From NCBI GenBank assembly GCA_948144175.1, contig CANXME010002517.1, forward strand, positions 62,001 through 126,000: a DNA stretch of 64,000 bases. Reading direction: 5' to 3'. The notes beneath the pieces were generated by a model. The model ran no database searches. It saw only the letters and a list, made by a program, of their open reading frames with translations, and was not told the DNA's origin. A program made the translations under genes and the position numbers. Origin of the DNA: Closterium sp. NIES-65 (Eukaryota; Streptophyta; Zygnematophyceae; Desmidiales; Closteriaceae). The first letter of the stretch is position 1. Each line of letters begins with the position of its first letter. This document shows, piece after piece, positions 23,073 to 35,020 of the stretch.

Positions 23073-23569
23073 TGTTCGTGTAAGGGCCAAATAAACTCCG
23101 GCTATGATTGCTTCATCAAAATTAAAACATCGTCTTGGGGTCACCTCCAAGGGTCCTTGGGTGCCTGGTACAAAACCAGCCCCTATCATCGGGTCCACGT
23201 TTGTAGAGAGAAGAGATTACCTTGTACGTTGCGCATCGCCGTGCAGACCCTCGATCGGAGCTGAGAACATGCTATATTGAAGCTCATTCCAATCGCTTTC
23301 GAATAAGAAAAATCGCCTCGCGAAATGATCTGCCATTACGGAGTTATGGCTCAGACAGCGTTGGCCTAGCGTCGTAGTGATACTAGCGTTGACTCAGGTA
23401 GCATTCTGCCGTCGAACCGTGTAGAAACGAAATTCCAGCAAGGAAGGAATTCGCTTGAATCAATTTGACTATATCCAGGTACAAACAGAGAAGGAATAAA
23501 TAGTTTCTAGCTAGCAAAGACCTTTGAAATCAACCTGGGAACAACCAGGGATGATCCCATATAAATTCA
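23073..23569 (-). repeat. CopA LTR, right-truncated
   Basis: Begins TGTTCGTGTAAGGGCC and follows the minus-oriented LTR through to GGATGATCCCATATAAATTC, then loses similarity. A block after TTTGTAGAGAGA is shortened. Moderately diverged. Confidence 0.8.
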
Positions 23570-23786
23570 TGCGGAGAGTCACTCGACAAAGGTAGTGAGC
23601 TAACCTACGCGGGGTAGGCACGAACTACTGAGAGTGATCATACATTTGCTTGCGTTCCTTAGCACTTGCACATTTACGGGAGAAGTTGGCAACAATTTGA
23701 TTAGCAAAGTTAAAATTTCAGAATGATAGAGTTCACAATGACAAAATTGACTACATGAGGCACCTAGTAACTCTGCAGCTAGCCTG
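23570..23786. other. Unassigned AT-richer spacer
   Basis: About 220 bp between the LTR shard and the GTCGAC tract. No similarity to the other repeats in the window and no convincing coding sequence is visible. Confidence 0.4.
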
Positions 23787-24545
23787 GTCGACCGACAGCA
23801 CATCATGGTCGACCGCCTGCCAGCGTTGCGTAGAGGAGCCGCACCGGCACTGCATAAAGGGGACCTGGCAACAGAGCATGCCGACGGCATGCCAACGCTG
23901 CAGCAGAGCAGCTGTCTAGCATTGCCCCGTAGAAGACAGGAGTGCGCACGCTTGCAGGTGCGCGCAGATAATTGGCCCGACTTGCCTCGCTGTGCATCTG
24001 TCGGCTGTTGTCTGCGCCTGATGAGCCACATTGACTTCAGGATATCAACCCAAAGTCGCCTTCGCCATCGTGACCTCGACGACGTTTGTGTGCCTCCACA
24101 GAACTCGTTGAGCAAGTTACCCGGTCGACCTGGACACCACCAAGTGCTCTGGTCGACCACCAAGTGCCTCTGGTCGACTACCAGGTCCCTCTGGTCAACC
24201 ACCAGGTGCCACTAGTCGACCATCAGGTGCCCGTGGTCGACCACATCTCCCGTCGAGCAACCCCCTGGTCGACGGACCCCTTCAGCCGACTAGAACTGTC
24301 AACTGATGTTGCAAAGCTCCCCTCGTCGACCGCTGCACACTTATCAGGTCGACAAACTGCTCCGTCGACCTCCAAGTCAAACTGCTCTTCCTGGTCGACG
24401 GCCTAAACATCGCCCAGCCCAATCTGTTATAGCTGTCAAGCTCCCTGGTCGACGGCTCCAGCCCCATGAGTCCTATATAGGTCGACAGCCACCTTGTCGA
24501 CCTGCCTTGTAGAAGAAGGCCGTCGAGAAATCCTGGTCGACGGCA
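23787..24545. repeat. GTCGAC-rich irregular tandem tract
   Basis: The hexamer GTCGAC occurs about 17 times in about 760 bp. In the core (24124-24240) spacing is mostly 21 bp or 42 bp, with units of the type GGTCGACCACCAGGTGCC. Outside the core spacing is irregular. This is a decayed minisatellite. The long minus-strand ORF across it shows no recognisable domain. Confidence 0.75.
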
Positions 24546-24848
24546 ACAGCACAACGGTCCCTTGCAGCTTGACGAATCTCGTAAAGCAGCTCTCCCATAG
24601 TGAACGATCGACTACTTCTCCTGTACATCGGACCAAGTCATCGGCGTTGCCCAAGCGAGGGCGGGGCCAACACTCCACTTCCGTTAATACTCCACTGGCG
24701 CGCTCATGCTTGGGCCTCCAGCCCACACCACAGTACTCCACGCAAACCGCACACACAACATGCAAACCGCACCAGCCATGCAGAAGAGCACAACACCTAC
24801 TGCTGCACCTCTCCTAAACTTAATTAAGCTTAAAACATAATTGTACAT
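24546..24848. other. Unassigned segment with a motif shared with 63.6 kb
   Basis: No gene is seen. The part around 24638-24695 (GTTGCCCAAGCGAGGGC, then CCAACACTCCACTTCCGT) resembles 63599-63655 (ATCGCCCAAGTGAGGGTG, then CCAACACTCAATTCCCGT), which suggests a shared older repeat. Confidence 0.5.
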
Positions 24849-25847
24849 AAAACCTCTCCTCGATGTTACCTCCAGGGGTCCTTGGGTGCCTAGTACAAGG
24901 CCAGCTCCTATACACGGGTCCGAGCTTGTAGAGAGAGGGATCAAGAATGACTTAGCCAAAATAGCAAGAGCACCTTGAGCGTTGTGCAGTGTATCGTGCA
25001 GATCGTCGATCAGATTAAGCTGAAAATTTCCTATATCCATAAGAGCTTTAAAAAAAGCCAAGCTGCCTTGCAAAAATTTCTGCCATTACGAAGTTATGGC
25101 TCGGTCAGCGATTGCCTAGCAATAGAGTGCTAGCGTATTAGCATTGACTCGGTAGCATTCCGCCGTCAAACCACAAAGAAACGAACTTCCAGCAAGGAAG
25201 GAATTCGCTTGAATCAACTTGACTATATACAGATACAAACATAGTTCGAGCTGGCAAGGACCTTGGGAATCAACGTGGGAACAACCAGGGATGATCCCAA
25301 ATAATTCCAAGCAACAGAACCAACCTGGCTGGAAAAAATAGCAGGTGGTAGGTTAGTAAACAACCTTTGCTTCTATTTGTCCAACCAGGGAAAACAAAAA
25401 CCAGGTTCAGGTCCTAAAAATGAGATTAAACCAGCCAAATGCTGGTTCCGTTGGTTTCCACTGGCCCTGTAGCATGCAGATACAAACAAACAACATCCAA
25501 CGTTCACCTAAATCGTACACCTGCATGCCTGCCCTGCTACACTAAAGTCAACCAAACAAAACATTACAATCTCAAGTTGGATAGAACTGAATATGCCCAA
25601 TCAATTCAACCAAACCGCAAAAGCTTCCAACTTCGGTTCCTTTGCCAGCTCGTCCCTTCTGCTTGCACTGTTCATAGCTCGTAAAATGTTGTACCGAAGC
25701 GCACAATGCACGAGTACCTGCAAATGCTTCAAGAAAAAAATTGCGAAAGCAAACAAACTCACGAACATCACACCCAAGTGCATTCAAAGACCCATACTTG
25801 TACAAACAGACGGCATGATGTCGTGCAATGTAAACTTGCAGCCAGCA
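24849..25847 (-). repeat. Diverged CopA 3' LTR
   Basis: Minus-oriented LTR missing about the first 55 bp, ending CAGCCAGCA where young copies read CACCCAACA. Many substitutions and small gaps. It is followed by a degenerate polypurine tract (CATCCCCCTTC) and the pol C terminus. Confidence 0.85.
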
Positions 25848-25889
25848 CATCCCCCTTCAGCCTTCTTGCTGCATCCCCATCATTTCATG

Positions 25890-26105
25890 CTAGTTCATAC
25901 TCATTTCACTTATGCGCACACAACGCCAATGAGGCTCATCCGCAAGCCTCTTTGTGAGGAAGTCTGCTGGCTGCTGGTGAGTCTTGATATAGATCGGATT
26001 TACCGTCCCCCTCTTCACCTCCTTACGCAGCCAGTGCCGCTTGGTACGCATGTGCTTGTTGAGCACATGAAGCACAGTATTCCTGGCCATCCCAAGAGCC
26101 CCTTG
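25890..26105 (-). pseudogene. CopA RNase H C-terminal fragment
   Basis: The minus-strand translation covers the last ~70 codons of CopA pol: GALGMARNTVLHVLNKHMR, then KEVKRGTVNPIYIKTHQQPADFLTKR and the terminal segment. It is open. The rest of the element has been cut off at 26105 by a plus-oriented LTR that starts there. It belongs to the LTR at 24849-25847 and is the 3' end of one older copy. Confidence 0.88.
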
Positions 26106-27043
26106 TGTTGGGTGCAAATTCACATTGCACGATATCCAGCCGACTGTTTGTACGAGTAAGCGTGTACAAATGCATTTGGGTGTGAATGGAATGTTCGTGT
26201 GTTTGTTTGCTTTCGCAATTTTCGCTTGAAACATTTGCAGGTACTCGTGCATTGTGCGCTTCGGCACAACATTATACGCGCTATGAAGAGTACAAGCAAA
26301 AAGGACGAGCTCGCAAAGGAACCCAAGATGGAAGCTTTGCGGTTCGGTTGAATTCATTGTGCAGATTCAGATCTATCCAACTCGAAATTGTACTGTTTTG
26401 TTTGGTTGACTATAGTGTAGCAGGGCAGGCACTATAGGGGTACAATTTAGGTGAAGGTTGGATGTTGTTTGTCTATATCTGCTTGCTACAGGGCCAGGGG
26501 AAACCAGCGGAACCAGCATTTCGCTGGTTGGGCTAAGACAAAACAGGTTCTATTTTTAGGACCTGAACCTGGTTGTTGTTTTCCCGGGTTGGAAAAACAG
26601 AACCAGAGGTTGTTTACCAACCTACCACCTGCTGTTTTGTCCAGCCAGGTTGGTTCTGTTGCTTGGAATTATTTGGGATCATCCTTGGTTGTTCCAAGGT
26701 TTATTCCCAAGGTCCTTGCTAGCTAGAGCTATTTATTCCTTCTCTGTTTGTACCTGGATATAGTGAAATTGATTCAAGCGAATTCCTTCATTGCTGGAAT
26801 TTCCTTTCTACGTGGTGCGACGGCGGAATGCTACCCAAGTCAACGCTAGTACGCTAGCACTCCAACGCTAGGCTAACGCTGTCCGAGCCATAACTTCGTA
26901 ATGGCAGAACTTTTCGCGAGGCAACTTGGCTTATTTTAAAGCTCTTAGAGTGAGCTTTGATATAGGAAATTCTCAGCTTAATCCGATCGACGGTCTGCAC
27001 GATACGCTGCGCGACGTTCAAGGTACTCTTGCTGTTTTGACTA
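26106..27043 (+). repeat. CopA LTR inserted in an older copy, 3'-truncated
   Basis: Starts TGTTGGGTGCAAATTC inside the RNase H relic, so its 5' boundary is a true insertion edge (preceding 5 bp CCTTG). It follows the LTR to CTGTTTTGACTA and then breaks off into a CopB pol fragment. The last ~150 bp of LTR are missing. Confidence 0.88.
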
Positions 27044-27231
27044 GGAGGAGAGCGTTGGTGAAGAGAAGAGGCGCCAGTTTCACTCGTTGGTTGGCAGGCT
27101 CATGTACGTGGCGGTCAACATACGACTGGACGTCGTGCTTGCTACCGGGCAGCTGGCTAGGGTAGTGCAATGCCCTAATCAGGAGCAGGTAGCAGCTGGA
27201 ATGAGGGTGGCCAAGTATCTTGGCCAATCAC
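27044..27231 (+). pseudogene. CopB reverse transcriptase-RNase H connection fragment
   Basis: Plus-strand translation contains QFHSLVGRLMYVAVNIRLD, then LATGQLARVVQCPNQEQ and AKYLGQS. This matches the region after copia RT (CopA: QSLVGSLLYAAVHTRPD, then VGQLARVVQNPSEEQ), but differs too much to be CopA. It is an isolated fragment of about 60 codons between two plus-oriented CopA LTRs, both lacking their 3' ends. It has no start or active site. Confidence 0.82.
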
Positions 27232-28076
27232 TGTTGGGTGCAAATTCACATTGCACGACATCCTGCCGTCTGTTTGTACGAGTATGCGTGTGCGAATGCA
27301 TTTGCGTGTGAATGGTATGTTCGTGTGTTTGTTTGCTTTCGCAATTTTCGCTTGAAGCATTTGCAGGTACTCGCACAATGTGCGCTTCGGCATAACATTG
27401 TACGCGCTATGAACAGTACAAGCAGGAGGATGAGCTCGCAAAGGAACCCAAGATGGAAGCTTTGCGGTTCGGCTTACTTGATTGCGCAGATTCAGTTCTA
27501 TCCAACTCGAAATTGTACTGTTTTGTTTGGTTGACTATAGTGTAGCAGGGCAGGCACTATAGGGGTACAATTTAGGTGAAGGTTGGATGTTGTTTGTCTG
27601 TATCTGCATGCTACAGGGCCAGGGGAAACCAGCGGAACCAGCATTTGGCTGGTTGGGCAAAGACAAAACAGGTTATGTTTTTAGGACCTGAACCTGGTTG
27701 TTGTTTTCCCAGGTTGGAAAAACAGAACCAGAGGTTGTTCACCAGCCTACCACCTGCTGTTTTGTCCAGCCAGGTTGGTTCTGTTGTTTGGAGTTATTTG
27801 GGATCATCCCTGGTTGTTCCCAGGTTTATTCCCAAGGTCCTTGCTAGCTAGAACTATTTATTCCTTCTCTGTTTGTACCTAGATATAGTCAATTTGATTC
27901 AAGCGAATTCCTCCCTTCCTGGAATTTCATTTCTACGCGGTGCGACGGCGAAATGCTACCCGAGTCAATGCTAGTATGCTAGCACTCCAACACTAGGCAA
28001 ACCCTGTCCGAGCCATAACTTCGTAATGGCAGAACTTTTCGCGAGGCAATTTGGTTCATTTTAAAGCTCTTGGAGC
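27232..28076 (+). repeat. CopA LTR, 3'-truncated
   Basis: Complete 5' terminus (TGTTGGGTGC) inside the CopB fragment. It follows the LTR to AAAGCTCTTGGAGC, then passes into gypsy pol sequence. About 250 bp of the LTR 3' end are missing. Confidence 0.88.
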
Positions 28077-28234
28077 AGTGGACATTAGGGGAGGCGATGA
28101 GTGAAGAAGGAAGGGAGGTCATGCGGGAGCTAGTAGACAAGCACAAGAAGTGCTTTGCCTTCACGCTGCAGGAGTTGGGACGGTGCAAAGTGAAGGAAAT
28201 GGAGCTGAATTTGAATAGCACGGAGCCGATATTT
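28077..28234 (+). pseudogene. Ty3/gypsy pol fragment (start of RT region)
   Basis: Plus-strand translation reads EEGREVMRELVDKHKKCFA, then FTLQELGRCKVKEMELNLN and STEPIF. This is the characteristic segment upstream of gypsy reverse transcriptase: an aliphatic-rich stretch, FAF/FAFT, then a short path to the P-I before the RT fingers. It is open over about 52 codons, with no RT core. It is truncated on the left by a CopA LTR and on the right by the minus-oriented CopA LTR starting at 28235. Assignment to gypsy is by motif only. Confidence 0.7.
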
Positions 28235-28965
28235 TGTTGTGTAAGGGCCTTATAAACTCAAGCTATTAAGACTTTATCACTCTTAAAACCTCTCCTCGGG
28301 GTCACCTCCAAGGGTCCTTGGGTGCCTGGTACAAGACCAGCCCCTATCTTCGGGTCCGAGTTTGTAGAGAGAGGGATCAAGAGAGACTTAGTCAAAACAG
28401 CGAGAGTACCTTGAACGTCGCACAGTGTATCGTGCAGACCGTCAATCGGATTCAGCTGAGAATTTCCTATATCGAAGCTCGCTCCAAGAGCTTTTAAAAG
28501 AACCAAGTTGCCTCGCGAAAAGTTCTGCCATCACGAAGTTATGGCTCAGACAGTGTTTGCCTAGCGTTGAAGTGCTAGCGTACTAGTGTTAACTCGGGTA
28601 GCATTCCGCCGTCGCACCGCGTAGAAAGGAAATTCCAGCAAGGAAGGAATTCGCTTGAATCAATTTCACTATATCCAGGTACAAACAGAGAAAGAATAAA
28701 TAGTTTTAGCTAGCAAGGACCTTGGGAATAAATCTGGGAACAACCAAGGATGATCCCAAATAATTCCAAGCAACAGAACCAACCTGGCTGGACAAAACAG
28801 CAGGTGGTAGGTTGGTAAACAACCTCTGGTTCTGTTTTTCCAACCTGGAAAAACAACAACCAGGTTCAGGTCCTAAAAACAAAACCTGTTTTGTCTTTGC
28901 CCAACCAGCCAAATGCTGGTTCCGCAAGTTTCCCCTAGCCTTGTCGTATACAGATACAGACAAAC
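28235..28965 (-). repeat. CopA LTR split by A4
   Basis: Minus-oriented LTR beginning TGTTGTGTAAGGGCC and running to AGATACAGACAAAC. There A4 is inserted. The expected continuation (AACATCCAACC) is not found on the far side of A4. Confidence 0.88.
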
Positions 28966-30060
28966 TGTTGGGTGCAAATTCACATTGCACGACATCCTGC
29001 CGTCTGTTTGTACGAGTATGCGTGTGCGAATGCATTTGTGTGTGAATGATATGTTCGTGTGTTTGTTTGCTTTCGCAATTTTCGCTTGAAGCATTTGCAG
29101 GTACTCGCACAATGTGCGCTTCGGCATAACATTGTACGCGCTATGAATAGTACAAGCAGAAAGGACGAGCTTGCAAAGGAACCCAAGATGGAAGCTTTGC
29201 GGTTCAACCTACTTGTTTGCGCAGATTCAGTTCTATCCAACTCGAAATTGTACTGTTTTGTTTGGTTGACTATAGTGTAGCAGGGCAGGCACTATAGGGG
29301 TACAATTTAGGTGAAGGTTGGATGTTGTTTGTCTGTATCTGCATGCTACAGGGCCAGGGGAAACCAGCGGAACCAGCATTTGGCTGGTTGGGCAAAGACA
29401 AAACAGGTTCTGTTTTTAGGACCTGAACCTGGTTGTTGTTTTCCCAGGTTGGAAAAACAGAACCAGAGGTTGTTCACCAACCTACCACCTGCTATTTTGT
29501 CCAGCCAGGTTGGTTCTCTTGCTTGGAGTTTTTTGGGATCATCCCTAGTTGTTCCCAGGTTGATTCCCAAGGTCCTTGATAGCTAGAGCTATTTATTCCT
29601 TCTCTGTTTGTACCTGAATATAGTAAAAAATTGATTCAAGCGAATTCCTTCCTTGCTGGAATTTCTTTTCTACGCGGTGCGACGGCGGAATGCTACCTGA
29701 GTCAACGCTAGTACGCTAGCACTCCAACGCTAGGCTAACGCTGTCCGAGCCATAATTTCGTAATGGCAAAACTTTTCGCGAGGCAACTTGACTTATTTTA
29801 AAGCTCTTAGAGTGAGCTTCGAAAAAGGAATTTCTTAGCTTAATCGGATCAACGGTCTGCACGATACGCTGCGCGACGTTCAAGGTACTCTTGCTGTTTT
29901 GACTAAGTCCCTCTTGATCCCTCTTACTACAAACTCGGACCCGAGGATAGGGGCTGGTCTTGTACCAGGCACTCAAGGACCCTTGGAGGTGACCCCGAGG
30001 AGAGGTTTTAAGTTTGATAAAGTCTTAATAGCTTGAGTTTATTAGGCCCTTACACCAACA
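28966..30060 (+). repeat. 5' LTR of CopA A4
   Basis: Complete, about 1,095 bp, TGTTGGGTGC to CCCTTACACCAACA, followed by AGC and the PBS. Confidence 0.93.
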
Positions 30061-30063
30061 AGC

Positions 30064-30075
30064 TGGTATCAGAGC
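30064..30075 (+). other. Primer-binding site of A4
   Basis: TGGTATCAGAGC, initiator-Met tRNA type, three bases after the LTR. Confidence 0.88.
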
Positions 30076-30106
30076 TGCGTTATAGTGATCCTCGATATAG
30101 GTAGCT

Positions 30107-33100
30107 ATGGCGGGGAACAGCTCGGCGGTAGCTGGTGAATCTTCAGCCCAAGATCGTAGCGGCAGCCATGATTCTGGTGTTTGTGCGCCAAGGGGAGCGC
30201 GTACAAGCCAGGGCTTGCTGATCAAGGAGGTGCTGAAAAACTTCACCGTCGAGAAGTTCAATGGTGAGGGCTATGATGATTGGGCCTGGAAAATGCAACT
30301 TTTTTTCCGTCAGATCGGATTGCTGAAACTAATAATTGGGGAGGAGCCTAGACCGAGTGACCCCGCCCTTCAGGAAGATTGGGACGAACGCGCCTCGGCT
30401 GGCTACTACTTGATGTCGCAGAGTTTGGAGCTGAACCAGCGTCACCACGTCATGCACCTGCTGCCGAAGGTTGAGTGCGGTCCGAAGGCGTGGACGGTGT
30501 TGAAGGAGCTGCACGCCCCTACCTCCGTCGCTGCGACGCTCTTGATGGAGAGGGAGCTGTCCGCGTTGCGCCTAAGCGAGGGAGAGCCGGTGCAACCCCT
30601 CCTGGACAAGATGCGTGATCTCTACGCGAAGCAGGCGATCGCGGGAATCACCTACCCGGAGCAGACCAAGTGCCTGAAGATGCTCTCGCTGCTGCCGGAA
30701 TCGTGGCTTCAATTCACGAGCGGATTGAGCCTGCCGCAGAACCAGAGCTTGTGGACGCTCGAGTGGGTGCGGACGAAGATTCTGGAGGAGGACTTCCGTC
30801 GCCGCCAAGTGAGGGGTGGAGACGACGGCAGCAGCGGCTACGGGATGCAAGGGAGCCAACGTGGCAAAGGACGTGGCTTCGGTGGTGCTGGACGTGGTGC
30901 AAAGAAAGACGACGACTCCAACGACCAACAAGAAGGTACCGGTTGGGGTCGCGGTGCGAAATCTGGACGTGGGAGCAAGTCGGGTGCTGGTGGCAAAATG
31001 AAAGGGAGTTGCTGGTATTGTGAGAAGGAAGGGCACCCCTGGTTTTTGTGCTATAAGAAACTCGATGGATGGACCCCCCAGAATCGTCACCAGGATGGCG
31101 GCCCGCGGAGGAACCAGAAAAACGGCGCCAACATGGTCGCTGATTCGTCCGACAACAACCCGAAGGCCAACGGCAGTGCGGAGAAGAAGAAGGAGCGCAC
31201 CGCGGGCCAATTCTTCCATATGGGAGACAAGGGGGAGCAAGGAGACGCATCTGGTAAGGTTGGAGTAGAGCTGCACCCCCTGGACTATTGGGTGTTGGAC
31301 ACAGGCGCTGCTTGGACAATGACGCCGCGCAAGGACCTGCTGGACGACGTACGCGCTGCACCGATTAATGAGGTGTGCTCTGCTTCTGGACACATGCTGA
31401 AGGTGGCTGGTGTGGGACGAGCTGCGTTTAAGGGAGCGGATGGCAAGCCGGTGGTGCTGCACGACGTTCTTCTCGTTTCTGAACTCAAGGCCAACCTCAT
31501 CTCCCTCCGTAAGCTTGGCAAGGCTGGGGTGAGCACTAGCAAGGATGGGGCACGCACTTAGAAGGGGCAGCTGGGCAATCGGGTGCTTTGGGATCTGCAC
31601 GAGAGCACGAACGTGTACAGATCCATGTGGCAGCTGCCGGCGTTGGCGTGGCATGGTGGGGGGCAGGCTGGAGAGGGGTCTGCATCCCAGGGGGAGTGCA
31701 ACGCCGTTGGAGGGGTTGGTGTGAAAGTGTCGGCCAGATCTGGGGAGACAGATTGGGCAACGGCACACCAACGCTTGGGGCATGTGGCAATGCCTTTGCT
31801 GAAGCAGCTAGAGAAGGATGGAGCCGTTAATGGCTTGAAGCTGAACGGACAACCACCCGATGATAACTGTGAAATCTGTTTGCTCTCAAAGTTTACCCGT
31901 TTCCCCTTCCATAGTGTGGCTGGCAGGAGCAAGAAGCCGTTGGAGCTGGTCCACATGGACTTGGTGGGGCAGTTGCCGGTTCAGGGACACAAGGGGGAGC
32001 GGTACTTTCTGACCATAGTGGATGATTGGAGCAGGCTTATGTGGGCATATCCGCTGAAGCAGAAGGACCATGCCGCCTCTACGATACGGGAAGATTGGCT
32101 GCCATTCCTGGAGAAGCAAGTGGAGTGTGTGGTGAAGCGGATTAGGACAGATCGGGGTGGTGAGTTCCTTGGAGCTGAGATGACGGCCTGGCTCAAGAAG
32201 CAGGGCATCCAGAGGGAGCTGACCACGGCTTACACCCCACAGTCTAACGGTGTAGCAGAACGGGCGAACCGGACAATTCTGGAGACAGCTAGGGCGCTGC
32301 TCATAGAATCTGGGCTGGGCAACTCCATGTGGCCCCATGCTGTTCGGCACGCTACCGTCGCTAGGAACAGGGTAGTCACAAAGGTTGGGGATGACTCGTG
32401 GGTGCCGTTGGAGAGGTGGCTTGGGAGGAAGCCGCCGGTGGACATGCTGAGGGTGTTCGGTTGCATGGCAGTCGCCCACGTCCCCTAGACCTACCGCAGT
32501 AAGTTGGGGGCGAGTGCAATCTGGTGTGTGCATTTGGGGCTGGCTGCTGAGAGCAAGGGATGGCTGCTGTGGGAACCTTCCAAGGGTGTGTTGTTTGACA
32601 GCAGGGATGTGAAGTTTGTTGAGGGCATGATGTATGGGAGCTGGGAGAAACAGCCGGAGACCAGGGTGTCCCAGCAGATGGAGCAGATCACAATGCAGCT
32701 AGACCTGACTCCTAGTGTGTGGGAGGAGAAAGAGGAGGCAGCTGCAAAAGGTGGAGCTGGAGAGAAAGTGCAGGAGGTACCTGCCGGTGAAAACAATGGT
32801 GTGGAGACTAGCGGTAGCACTAGTGGAGCTGCTGGATCCGAGGGAGGAGAGCAGCAGCAGGGGAAAACCAAGAAGCCAAAGGGTGTTGTTATGAAGGGAT
32901 GGGAGACACCCGTCTCCAGGCCAGGACGTACCCGTATGGCTACTAAGAAGCTGATTGCAGGAGCTGATGTAGCGGAGCAGCAGCTTGGGACAGAGGAGGC
33001 ATTGCTGATTCTACCGCATGGCTATGACCCGGATGAGGAGGATGAGCCTGCGTACTGTTTTCTTGCCCCTGCACCAGAGGAACCAGCTAGCATGGAGGAG

Positions 33101-34631
33101 GCATTAGCTGGACCAGATAGGGACAAATGGCTGGCTTCTAGGGATGCTGAGTACCAGAGCCTGCTGGAGAATGGGACTTGGGAACTAATGGTGCTGCCTG
33201 AGGGAAAGAAAGCGGTACAATGCAAGTGGGTGCTAAGGATCAAGACTGACGACAAGGGGCAGGTCACCATCTACAAGAGTAGGTTGGTGGCTAAGGGGTT
33301 TATGCAGAAGGAGAAGCGGGACTTCAACGAGATCTTTGCTCCCACAGCCAAAACCCCTACCCTTCGTGTCTTGTTGGCAGATGCAACCGCTGGTGGGAAA
33401 TTCATTATCCAGATGGACATATCAACGGCATTCCTCAACGGGATTTTAGAGGAGGAGGTGTTCAGGACGCAGCCGCCTGGGTATGAGGATGGTACAGGCA
33501 GGGTGTGCAAGCTGAAAATGTCCATCTACGGCTTGAAGCAGGCGCCACGCTGCTGGTACCAAAAGTTGGCAGCTGTTTTAGAGGAGATGGGATTCAAGAC
33601 CAGCAGCTGTGATGAGAGCCTCTTTCTCAAGGGGGAGGGGGAGAAGCTGGTGCTGTTTGTGGTCTATGTGGACGACATTCTTCTCTTTAGCAGCAGCATG
33701 AAGGAGATCCAGAAGGTGCAGCAGCAGCTGATGGAGAACTTCAAGTGCAAGAACCTTGGGGAGGTAAAGTACTACCTCGGGATGCACGTAGAGAGGGATC
33801 CAGATCACAGGTGGTTGAAACTGCACCAGGAGAAGTTCATCAAGGAGCTGGGGGAGAAGTACGGAATTGAGAATAAGCGCAAGGTTGCAACTCCCCTGCC
33901 AGCAGAATTCAAGCTTGTGAAAGCTGCAGAAGATGAAGGGGTTGAAGCCAAGGAGCAGCAGCAATTTCAGTCCTTGGTGGGCAGCCTCTTGTATGCAGCA
34001 GTTCACACGAGGCCCGACATCTCATTCTCGGTTGGGCAGCTGGCTAGGGTGGTGCAGAATCCATCAGAGGAGCAGGTGGATGCAGCTGAGCGTGTGGTGA
34101 AGTATCTGAACTGTCACCCAAGCATTGGAGTTCAGTACTCCGCATCTGCACAGGTGAAGCAGAAAGGGGTTGAGGTGCTGAAAGAGAAGGGGGAGAGGCT
34201 TGGAGAAGGCAAGCTCTTTCTCACTTGCTTTACCGATGCTATGTGGGCCTCTGAGAAGGAAGATTCTTCATCTATGGGAGGATACATCTGCGTAGTCAGG
34301 GGAGGACCTGTTCGTTGGAGGTCCAAGAAGCAGACGGAGACAGCACTCTCTTCCGTGGAGTCAGAGTACATGGCGATGTTCCATGGGGTGAAGGAGGTGA
34401 TTTGGCTGAGGAGGCTATTAGAGGAGATTGGCCAGGAGCAAAAGGTTGCTACGCCGCTGTTTTGTGATAGCAAGGGAGCTCTTGGGATGGCCAGGAACGC
34501 TGTGCTTCATGGGCTGAACAAGCACATGCGTATCAAGTGGCACTGGCTGCGTAAGGAGGTGAAGAGGGGGACGGTGAATCCGATCTACATCAAGACTCAC
34601 CAGCAGCCAGCAGACTTCCTCACCAAGAGCT
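30107..34631 (+). pseudogene. CopA A4 gag-pol, two stops and 3' truncation
   Basis: One reading frame from the ATG at 30107, broken only by TAG at codon 485 (31559-31561) and TAG at codon 794 (32486-32488, Lys in other copies). Gag, the CCHC knuckle, the protease DTGA, the integrase core (MDLVGQ, TDRGGEF, then AERANRTILE), RT (MDISTAFLNG and YVDDILLF) and most of RNase H are readable. At about 34630 the frame runs out of pol (ADFLTK) straight into LTR interior. The last ~35 codons, the polypurine tract and about 700 bp of the 3' LTR are deleted. Catalytic residues are otherwise kept, so inactivation seems recent. Confidence 0.92.
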
Positions 34632-35020
34632 TTGCTGGAATTTCCTTTCTACGCGGTGCGACGGCGAATGCTACCCGAGTCAACGCTAGTACGCTAGCAC
34701 TCCAACGCTAGGCTAACGCTGTCCGAGCCATAACTTCGTAATGGCAAAACTTTTCGCGAGGCAACTTGGCTTATTTTTAAGCTCTTAAAGTGAGCTTCGA
34801 TATAGGAAAATCTCAGCTTAATCCAATCAACGGTCTGCTTCAAGTTACTCTTGCTGTTTTGACTAAGTCCCTCTTGATCCCTCTCTCTACAAACTCGGAC
34901 CCGAAGATAGGGGCTGGTCTTGTACTAGGCACTCAAGGACCCTTGGAGGTGACCCCGAGGAGAGGTTTTAAGTTTGATGAAGTCTTAATAGCTTGAGTTT
35001 ATTAGGCCCTTACACCAACA
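34632..35020 (+). repeat. 3' LTR of CopA A4, 5'-truncated
   Basis: Only the final ~390 bp of LTR, from TTTGCTGGAATTTCC to TTACACCAACA. A small gap after GGTCTGC near 34838 removes about 20 more bp. Confidence 0.88.

Larger units (their letters stand above)
28966..35020 (+). mobile_element. CopA A4 with CAAAC at both ends
   Basis: 5' LTR 28966-30060, internal region, and a 3' LTR reduced to 34632-35020. CAAAC is found at 28961-28965 and 35021-35025, as expected of a 5-bp target duplication. However, the flanks beyond come from LTRs of opposite orientation, so the right side was rearranged after insertion or the site was already a junction. Confidence 0.9.

Noticed and set aside
23600-24202. 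200-codon minus-strand ORF
   Set aside because: It runs across the GTCGAC repeat tract and shows only low-complexity, Cys/Arg-rich text without any domain. Its C-terminal half lies in unassigned spacer. Repeat composition explains it.
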